Source: UBA4732 sp002404095
GTDB taxonomy: Bacteria; Planctomycetota; Planctomycetia; Gemmatales; Gemmataceae
Direction of reading: 5' to 3'
Assembly: GCA_036783645.1 (NCBI GenBank)
Contig: DAIPWT010000127.1
Coordinates: 1 to 20,180, forward strand
DNA length: 20,180 bases
Positions 14,835 to 20,180 of the stretch are shown here, piece after piece. The notes under the pieces were generated by a model. That model had not been told where the DNA came from. It searched no databases and worked only from the letters and a program-made list of their open reading frames with translations. Position 1 is the stretch's first letter, and every line of letters starts with the position of its first letter. The translations under genes and the position numbers were made by a program.

Positions 14835-15824
14835 TTAACGCAACCACTTGGCCGCGTCGCGGGCGTAATACGTCAGGATCATGTCCGCCCCCGCCCGCTT
14901 GATACTGGTGAGTATTTCCATCGCCACGCGCTTTTCGTCGATCCAACCTTTCTCGGCCGCCGCCTTCACCATCGCGTATTCGCCGCTCACGTTGTACGCG
15001 GCCGTCGGTACGCCGAAGCGGTCCTTCACGCGCCGTACAATATCAAGATAAGCCAGAGCCGGTTTGACCATAATTATGTCGGCGCCTTCCGCCAGGTCCA
15101 ACTCCACTTCGCGCATCGCCTCGTCGCTGTTGGCCGGGTCCATCTGGTAGCCGTTGCGGTCGCCGAACTGCGGCGGCGACTCAGCGGCGTCGCGGAAGGG
15201 GCCGTAAAAACCCGAGGCATACTTGGCCGCATAGCTGAGGATGGGCAGATGGGCGAAGCCGGCCGCGTCAAGGCCGGCGCGAATGGCGCCGACCATGCCG
15301 TCGAGCATTCCGCTCGGCGCCACCACGTCGGCGCCGGCGCGGGCATGGCTGACGCATTGCGCGGCCAGCAGCGGCAGCGTGGCGTCGTTGTCCAGGTCGA
15401 GCCGGCCATGCGTTTGCGACAGTACGCCGCAATGGCCGTGGTCGGTGTACTCGCAGAAGCATTCGTCCGCCATGAGCAATACGCGATCTTGAAACTCTTT
15501 ACGAAGCGCCCGCAACGCCTGTTGCACAATTCCTTCGTCGTCTAGCGCGCTTGATCCGGTAGCGTCTTTGTGCGCAGGGATGCCGAAGAGGATGAACGCC
15601 TGGATGCCAAGGTCGAGGGCGGCGCCGACTTCCTCCACGAGCCGGTCCACGCTGAGTTGGTGGTTGCCGGGCATGGACGCGATCTCTTTCTTGATGCCGC
15701 GTCCGCCGCGCACAAACAACGGCAGAATCAGGTCGTTTACAGTGAGCGCGTTCTCGCGCACGAGGTTGCGCAGCAGTGGATGGCCGCGCAGGCGCCGAGG
15801 ACGGACAATAGGATATTCAGCCAT
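14835..15824 (-). CDS. hemB: Delta-aminolevulinic acid dehydratase (porphobilinogen synthase)
   Basis: A 329-residue HemB, the cytoplasmic enzyme joining two 5-aminolevulinate molecules into porphobilinogen for heme and other tetrapyrroles. Active-site lysines are K201 (LSYAAKYASGFYGPF) and K254 (IIMVKPALAYLD). C122, C124 and C132 in ADECFCEYTDHGHCG form the catalytic zinc site, so this is a zinc-type enzyme and not the magnesium type with Asp replacements. The start at 15824 is the first Met, ahead of the standard RPRRLR N-terminus, with AAGAAGG upstream. The length matches the family (320-340). It is followed 19 bp later by a glycosyltransferase with no obvious link to tetrapyrroles. The strong palindrome at 15860-15924 sits just upstream, where its promoter should be. 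Confidence 0.97.
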   Translation of the reverse strand: MAEYPIVRPRRLRGHPLLRNLVRENALTVNDLILPLFVRGGRGIKKEIASMPGNHQLSVDRLVEEVGAALDLGIQAFILFGIPAHKDATGSSALDDEGIVQQALRALRKEFQDRVLLMADECFCEYTDHGHCGVLSQTHGRLDLDNDATLPLLAAQCVSHARAGADVVAPSGMLDGMVGAIRAGLDAAGFAHLPILSYAAKYASGFYGPFRDAAESPPQFGDRNGYQMDPANSDEAMREVELDLAEGADIIMVKPALAYLDIVRRVKDRFGVPTAAYNVSGEYAMVKAAAEKGWIDEKRVAMEILTSIKRAGADMILTYYARDAAKWLR

Positions 15825-15859
15825 GACGGACCTTCTTTACCTTATACCCGCCTTGAGCG

Positions 15860-15924
15860 CTACAAGCCCTGAGCGCAAGCGAGGGGTTTTCGCTTAACCC
15901 CTCGCTTGCGCTCAGGGCTTGTAG
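15860..15924. repeat. Perfect 29-bp inverted repeat with 7-nt loop
   Basis: Positions 15860-15888 are the exact reverse complement of 15896-15924, with loop 15889-15895. After one unpaired base the pairing resumes for four more (15856-15859 with 15926-15929), touching the stop codon of the sugar kinase. It lies between two minus-strand genes. No T-run follows on the minus strand, so it is not a standard intrinsic terminator, though such a stem could still halt or protect transcripts. Its core (cctgagcgcaagcgagggg) looks to me like a palindrome that is dispersed in planctomycete genomes, a REP-like element; this is from memory. No second copy is in this window. Confidence 0.9.
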
Positions 15925-15928
15925 GCGC

Positions 15929-17461
15929 TTACGCTTGCAACCACTTCTCGAACGCCCGCAAGCCTTCCTGATACGTGGCGCGCCACGCCGGGTTCGGCGC
16001 CGTCGGCTCACGGAACTTGACCAGCACGGCCACAGCGTCGGCCGTAGTAAACGGTATTGCAACTCCCTTTTGTCGTCGTAAATGCGTCTCCAGCGCGGCC
16101 AACGCCGTGGCGGCGGCGCCGAGTGCTGGGCCTTCAAACGACTGCAACCGCTCCAACGGCCGATCCAGCACCGACGCCAATATCTCGCACATCAAATCGC
16201 TGCGGGCGATCCCGCCTGATACGCTGATCCGCGTGATCTTCTGCCCCGCCGCCTCATGCTCCTTGACGCCGCGCGCGATCAGGTACGCTAACGCCTCCAG
16301 CGACGCGCGGAACCGGCGTCCCGGCTCCGTAGGCTCCGACGGCCGCCACTCCAAGCGCGGCGCATGTATGCCGAGCGAAGGCTCCGGCGATGCGAATGGC
16401 AAAATCGCCGCCCCGCCGGCGCCGACCGGACAGGCGCGGGCCTCGCGCTCGATCTTGTCCCAATCTGGCCGTTCGCCGACGACGCGATCCAAAAACTGCG
16501 CACCGTTGTTATAGCAGCGCATCCACAGATACGGCCCCCAATTCAGCCGCATCGCGTCCAAACTACCCGACGCCGGCGCCTCGGCCGACGACGAATTGAC
16601 CACGGCCGAATTGCCGAGGATGACGGCCACCTGTCCCGCGTCCACGGCGCCGCCGCCAGCAAGCCCGGCCGCTTGGTCGTCGGACGTGGGAAAGATCAAC
16701 GGCCTGTGCTGGGCGTCGATGCCCGCCTCCAGCGCCAGCGACGACGATAACGGACCAATGAGATCGGTTTCCTCCACGATACGCGGCAATTGTTTCCATG
16801 CCAGTTCGCGGTACTCCGGTTTTGCTAAGGCGCCGAGCATCTCACGGCGCCATTGCCGTGTGCGTAGGTCCATCAGGCCGGTGGACGCCGCCGCCGACAC
16901 GCTGCATACGTCGAAATTGCCGGTCAGGAAGCCGGCCGCCAGCGCGCCATGCGGCAAGATGCGCTCGGTGCGCCGCCAGTCCTCAGATGATAGATGCTCC
17001 TCGTCCTTGACGAGATGACTGAGGGAATAGCGCGCGGCCCACGGCCCGCCGATAAGATCGCGCACCCGGTCGGGTCCGCCTAGTCTTTCCAGGCCGCGAG
17101 CGTGGTAGGCGGCGATGGTGTGGTCGTTCCAGCAGATGGCCCGACGCACCTGAGCGCGGTCGCGGTCGATGCGACCGGCCGTATGATGCGTGGCGGAGAC
17201 GCCGGCCGCGACCCAATGCGACAGCCGACCCAGCTCACGCAGCCGCGCGGCCATGAGTCGCGTCGTGGCTCGCGCTTGGCCTTCGAGCTGCATCAAATTG
17301 AGTTCGGAAACACCGCCGGCCGTCCACAGATCGGTCGGCAAACGCACCTCGGCGATGGTACGGCCGTCGAGATCGAAGGCGAGACACTTGACGGCGCCGG
17401 TGCTAAAGTCCCAGCCGGCGATGACGCTGTCGGGGGCGACGCAACGAAGAGATTCGGCCAC
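15929..17461 (-). CDS. FGGY-family carbohydrate kinase
   Basis: A 510-residue sugar kinase of the FGGY family (xylulokinase/glycerokinase group), transferring phosphate from ATP to a sugar or polyol in the cytoplasm. The N-terminal nucleotide-binding start is IAGWDFSTGAVKCLAFDLDG (14-33). W111-N112-D113 (CWNDHTIAAYH) corresponds to the substrate-contacting W-x-D segment. In the second domain PTSDDQAAGLAGGGAVDAGQ contains the catalytic aspartate region and ISVSGGIARSDLMCEILASVL the adenosine-binding GG motif. The GTG at 17461 was chosen because AGGAG lies nine bases upstream and the family homology begins soon after. It is 79 bp downstream of the DUF2339 gene and may share its transcript. The closest resemblance is to xylulokinase-type members, but the substrate is not certain. 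Confidence 0.9.
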   Translation of the reverse strand: MAESLRCVAPDSVIAGWDFSTGAVKCLAFDLDGRTIAEVRLPTDLWTAGGVSELNLMQLEGQARATTRLMAARLRELGRLSHWVAAGVSATHHTAGRIDRDRAQVRRAICWNDHTIAAYHARGLERLGGPDRVRDLIGGPWAARYSLSHLVKDEEHLSSEDWRRTERILPHGALAAGFLTGNFDVCSVSAAASTGLMDLRTRQWRREMLGALAKPEYRELAWKQLPRIVEETDLIGPLSSSLALEAGIDAQHRPLIFPTSDDQAAGLAGGGAVDAGQVAVILGNSAVVNSSSAEAPASGSLDAMRLNWGPYLWMRCYNNGAQFLDRVVGERPDWDKIEREARACPVGAGGAAILPFASPEPSLGIHAPRLEWRPSEPTEPGRRFRASLEALAYLIARGVKEHEAAGQKITRISVSGGIARSDLMCEILASVLDRPLERLQSFEGPALGAAATALAALETHLRRQKGVAIPFTTADAVAVLVKFREPTAPNPAWRATYQEGLRAFEKWLQA

Positions 17462-17500
17462 CGGCGTATGCTCCTGTCCGAGTAAAAACGCGATGATACT

Positions 17501-17510
17501 TGATATATCA
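17501..17510. promoter_or_regulatory. AT-rich 10-bp palindrome upstream of the sugar kinase
   Basis: tgatatatca is a perfect palindrome and stands out as AT-rich in a GC-rich stretch, 40 bp ahead of the kinase GTG. It could be a -10-like element or operator half-sites. There is no second motif to support either idea, so confidence is low. Confidence 0.2.
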
Positions 17511-17540
17511 CGGCGCGGGCGATTCCGCCAATCCTCAACC

Positions 17541-17785
17541 TTACTTGGCAACCTCTCCGTTTGGCCCGACGTGAAGATACGCCTGAAACTTCTGATACCC
17601 CCAGGCGGCCGCCGCCAGCACCAGCGACAGCACCAGAAACGCCAGGATGCGCAACAGGCCGTCCAGCCCGCTGAGGTCATAGAGGAACACCTTGGCGACC
17701 GTGACGGCGAACACGGTCAAAGCGGCCCAGCGCGTGAGGGCGTGATTGAGGGTGAAGCCGGCCCACAGGAGCAGGGCGGCGTAGT
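17541..17785 (-). pseudogene. Out-of-frame C-terminus of the DUF2339 gene
   Basis: This frame encodes about 80 residues: DYAALLLWAGFTLNHAL, RWAALTVFAVTVAKVFLYDL, SGLDGLLRILAFLVLSLVLAAAAWGYQKFQ. It is what one expects at the end of a DUF2339 protein (VFLYDLS.LDGLYRI). It follows the main frame without a gap but needs a shift of one base near 17784-17786. The main frame instead runs to a stop at 17717 through non-family sequence (TTPPCSCGPAS). Either a natural frameshift truncates the protein or there is a sequencing error. It has no ribosome binding site that would support it as a separate gene. Confidence 0.75.
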
Positions 17786-20179
17786 CCATGTCACCGACAA
17801 CGCCGTCTGCGCCAGGCGTTCGCCCGGCCCAGGCCAAGGGCCTTCGGTCGGAGCGGCGTGGGGGTTCAATACCAGAGTGCAAAAGTCGTACACTTCGCGG
17901 GAAAGCAAGAGCCAGATCAGCGCGACGCCGATCAAGCCGGCGCCGTAACGGACGACCACGTCCGCTTCCTCCAGCCGGCCGGCGTATCGCCGCGCCGCGA
18001 AGGCGGCCCCCAGGAATGCCGCGGCCGTCAGCGCGCCGGCTATCGCGTAATTGTTGAATAGCGGGACGAACGGCCCTTCGCGGACGAAATAATCTTCCGC
18101 CGTCAGAAGGCGGAGGAGGGCGCCGACAAGAAGGAGGGCGCCGAACGCGCGGTACGGTCGAGATGCGCCGCGCAGGCCGAAGTACCAGAGCGCCAGCCCC
18201 ATAACGGCCCAGGCGGCGGCCAACGCCGTTTGCGCCAGGCGTTCCCCCGGCGACGGCCCCAAGCCGGCGGCGGGGTATAAAAACTCGGTGCAGAATCCGT
18301 AAACTTCGCGGGAAACTAACAGACAGATCAGTGCGACGCCGATGAAGCCGGCGCCGTAGCGGACGGCTTGATCGCCCGCTTCCAGTTTGCCAGCGTGTCG
18401 CCGCGCCAAGAAGGCGGACCCGAACAGTCCCGCGGCCGTCAGCACACCGGCTATCGTGTAAGCGTTCCCTAGGGGGATGAACGGTTCACCGCCGCCGACG
18501 AAAAAGGCGTCCGCCGTCAGTAGGCGGAGGAGGGCGGCGATGAGGACGACGGCGCCGAACACGCGGTAGGGCCGCGACGCTCCGCACAGGCCCAGGAACC
18601 AAAGCGCCAGTCCCATAGCGGCCCAGGCTACCGGAAACGCCGTTTGCGCCGCGCGTTGCCCCTGCGCCGAACCCCACGGATCGGCGCCAGGGTATAAGAC
18701 GTGAGTACAAAAGTCGTAAATCTCGCGGGATAGCAACAGCCAGAGGAGCGCGGCGCAGAGTAAACCGGCGCCGTAACGGACGCCGCGGTCCCCTTCCTCC
18801 AAGCGGTGGGCGTATCGCCGCGCCACGACGGCGGCCGCGAAGAGGCACGCCGCCGTCAGTGCGCCGGCAGCCGTATAAGCGTTCAGTACGGGAACGAACC
18901 GCCCAGGGGCGACGAAAAATTCCTCCGCCGTCAGCAGGCGGATCAAGGCGCCGACAAGAAGGACGGCGCCGAACGCGCGGTAGGGCCAAGATGCGACGCG
19001 CAGGCCATACCACCAGAGGGCCAACCCCATAAGGGCCCAGCACGGGGCGATCCAGACCAAGCCGATTTCCATTAAGCCAATCTGCAGCGGGACGGCGATT
19101 GCCAGGAAGACCAGGCCGACGGCGATCCAGAGAAACCGCAGCGGCGGATCGTCCGTCCGCCAGCGGACAACGAAGGCCGCGCCCCCGGCGCAGGCGAGCG
19201 CGACGCCGAGGGCCAGCGCCCCTCTCCACAGGTGATAATCGGCGCCTAGCAGGAAGTAAGCCGCGGCGAAAAACAGCGCCGGATTCAGCACGACCAGGGC
19301 CAAGTCTTCGCCGGCGGCGCGCCGGCCCCGCGCCGTCAGCAGTGCGTGCCCGAAGAACAGGACGTAGATCACGGCGATAAAAAGGAGGGCGGCGGGGCGT
19401 TTTTCCGGCTGATACTGCGCCGAGAACCACAGCCAATAAAGCCCCTGGACGCCGAGCAACGCGGCCGTGCGAACCGCCGGCCAAGGCCGCCACAGCGTCA
19501 CGCCGACTTCGGCGGCGGCGAGGCACGACAGGTAGAGGAATAGGCTGAGATACTGGTCCACGGGGCTGGCCAGCAGCAGCGGCGTGAGGAGGCCGCCCGT
19601 GAGAGTCAACAGGGCGATGGGGGCGGAATCGTATGCGTACGCCAGCACCGTCGCCAGCCCGATCGTCGTGGTCAAAAAGGCGCCGCCGTGGTCGGGCGTC
19701 AGCAGTACGGGATGAAAGAAGCCGAAGGTCGCGTAGACGGATAGGTAAAGCGTGGCGACGCCTGCCGCGGTGCAGACGTCTCGAAGGACGTACCCACTTC
19801 TGCGATGAAAGCCTAACCCGCCGACGCACAGCCCGGCGCCGATCGCCAGGCCGATGCAGACGCGGCCCCACTCGTTAATCCAGTTGTTGTCAAAGGCGTA
19901 CTTGAGGAAGAAGGCGGCGGCGAAGACGAACACCACGACCGCCAGCCAGCCGATCCGATTGCCGATCCACCACTCGAGGCCGACGGCGCCCGGCCGCCCC
20001 GGACGCTCCTGGAGAAGCCGCAACGGCGGCTCCGGAACCGGCGCCGAAGCCGTTTGGGGAGGGCGTAACGGCGGCGCCGGCGCCGGTTCGGCGGGCGGCC
20101 GCCAAGACTCATGAGTTGCGACCGACTCAGAGCCTGTGCGAAAAATCATTAAGCGGCATAGCGGAACCGTTGTGGCCAT
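17717..20179 (-). CDS. DUF2339 polytopic membrane protein, C-terminally frameshifted
   Basis: An 820-residue frame of the DUF2339 family, very hydrophobic with roughly 20 or more predicted spans. After a Pro/Ala-rich N-terminus (about residues 20-65) comes the family opening LEWWIGNRIGWLAVVVFVFAAAFFLKYAFDNNWINEWGR, then CTAAGVATLYLSVYATFGF and ALLTLTGGLLTPLLL. The C-terminal half is three tandem modules of 138-141 residues. The last residues (after TALSVTW) are out of frame, and the true C-terminus lies in the overlapping frame at 17541-17785. The start is uncertain: ATG at 20179 and 20149 are both possible and the gene could extend past the window edge, since family members often carry an N-terminal coiled coil not seen here. 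The function of DUF2339 proteins is unknown; an inner-membrane location is certain from composition. Confidence 0.85.
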   Translation of the reverse strand: MATTVPLCRLMIFRTGSESVATHESWRPPAEPAPAPPLRPPQTASAPVPEPPLRLLQERPGRPGAVGLEWWIGNRIGWLAVVVFVFAAAFFLKYAFDNNWINEWGRVCIGLAIGAGLCVGGLGFHRRSGYVLRDVCTAAGVATLYLSVYATFGFFHPVLLTPDHGGAFLTTTIGLATVLAYAYDSAPIALLTLTGGLLTPLLLASPVDQYLSLFLYLSCLAAAEVGVTLWRPWPAVRTAALLGVQGLYWLWFSAQYQPEKRPAALLFIAVIYVLFFGHALLTARGRRAAGEDLALVVLNPALFFAAAYFLLGADYHLWRGALALGVALACAGGAAFVVRWRTDDPPLRFLWIAVGLVFLAIAVPLQIGLMEIGLVWIAPCWALMGLALWWYGLRVASWPYRAFGAVLLVGALIRLLTAEEFFVAPGRFVPVLNAYTAAGALTAACLFAAAVVARRYAHRLEEGDRGVRYGAGLLCAALLWLLLSREIYDFCTHVLYPGADPWGSAQGQRAAQTAFPVAWAAMGLALWFLGLCGASRPYRVFGAVVLIAALLRLLTADAFFVGGGEPFIPLGNAYTIAGVLTAAGLFGSAFLARRHAGKLEAGDQAVRYGAGFIGVALICLLVSREVYGFCTEFLYPAAGLGPSPGERLAQTALAAAWAVMGLALWYFGLRGASRPYRAFGALLLVGALLRLLTAEDYFVREGPFVPLFNNYAIAGALTAAAFLGAAFAARRYAGRLEEADVVVRYGAGLIGVALIWLLLSREVYDFCTLVLNPHAAPTEGPWPGPGERLAQTALSVTWTTPPCSCGPASPSITPSRAGPL
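17789..19039 (-). repeat. Three tandem ~414-bp modules in the DUF2339 gene
   Basis: Modules at 18626-19039, 18212-18625 and 17789-18211 begin with the same W-A-x-M-G-L-A-L-W segment. Each contains a version of YRAFGAVLLVGALIRLLTAE, NAYTIAGVLTAA, RYGAGLIGVALIWLLLSREVYDFCT and QTALAAA. The first two periods are exactly 414 bp and the third is 423 bp. The true C-terminus (in the shifted frame) aligns with the start of a fourth module, so the array probably grew from duplication of the ancestral terminal unit. Confidence 0.9.
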
Positions 20180-20180
20180 T

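Noticed and set aside
18486..19871. A 461-residue minus-strand frame inside the DUF2339 gene
   Set aside because: Arginine/proline-rich shadow of the DUF2339 frame, with no membrane character or known motif.

Overview
The window is a high-GC bacterial chromosomal segment that almost certainly comes from a planctomycete, most likely the Gemmatales/Isosphaerales side of the phylum (the order is inference). The indicators are a DUF1559 protein with a type IV pilin-like N-terminus, a membrane Ser/Thr kinase carrying a WD40 array, a planctomycete-type ECF sigma factor beside that kinase, a tyrosine-rich secreted repeat protein, and relics of mobile or duplicated DNA. No rRNA, tRNA, CRISPR array or phage structural gene was seen.

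Layout. (1) 217-5202, minus strand: ECF sigma factor, then kinase with 14 WD40 repeats, then DUF1559 protein, a likely sensing/regulatory unit. (2) 5203-5555: no intact gene, but an N-terminal fragment of an IS1380-like transposase on the plus strand. (3) 5556-8202: a Gfo/Idh/MocA oxidoreductase divergent from a CPBP membrane protease, then a DUF433/DUF5615 toxin-antitoxin-like pair on the minus strand. The divergent promoter block of the first two genes recurs as a direct copy at 8055-8202, 1642 bp away, with a 15-codon relic of the oxidoreductase fused into the leader of the toxin-antitoxin pair. (4) 8220-11917, minus strand: orphan DUF433 gene, large U32-family protein, PF09720-type antitoxin and an unknown 81-residue protein, closely spaced. 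(5) 12078-13583, plus strand: a glutaminyl-cyclase-like M28 lipoprotein and a small three-span membrane protein. (6) 13651-15824, minus strand: tyrosine-rich secreted protein, GT2 glycosyltransferase and hemB. (7) 15860-15924: a perfect 29-bp-stem palindrome. (8) 15929-20179, minus strand: FGGY carbohydrate kinase and a DUF2339 polytopic membrane protein containing three tandem 138-141-residue modules, with an apparent frameshift before its C-terminal end.

How the genes work together. The sigma/kinase/DUF1559 group fits the planctomycete habit of pairing ECF sigma factors with Ser/Thr kinases instead of classical anti-sigma factors. Region 7.2-11.9 kb is an accessory patch holding three antitoxin-type genes, only one of which has a recognisable toxin. 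hemB (tetrapyrrole synthesis), the glycosyltransferase and the sugar kinase look like ordinary metabolic genes. The strongest candidates for something undescribed are the duplicated promoter block that appears to have been captured by the toxin-antitoxin pair, the PF09720 antitoxin followed by an unknown small protein, the tyrosine-rich pentapeptide protein, and the triplicated, frameshifted DUF2339 gene.
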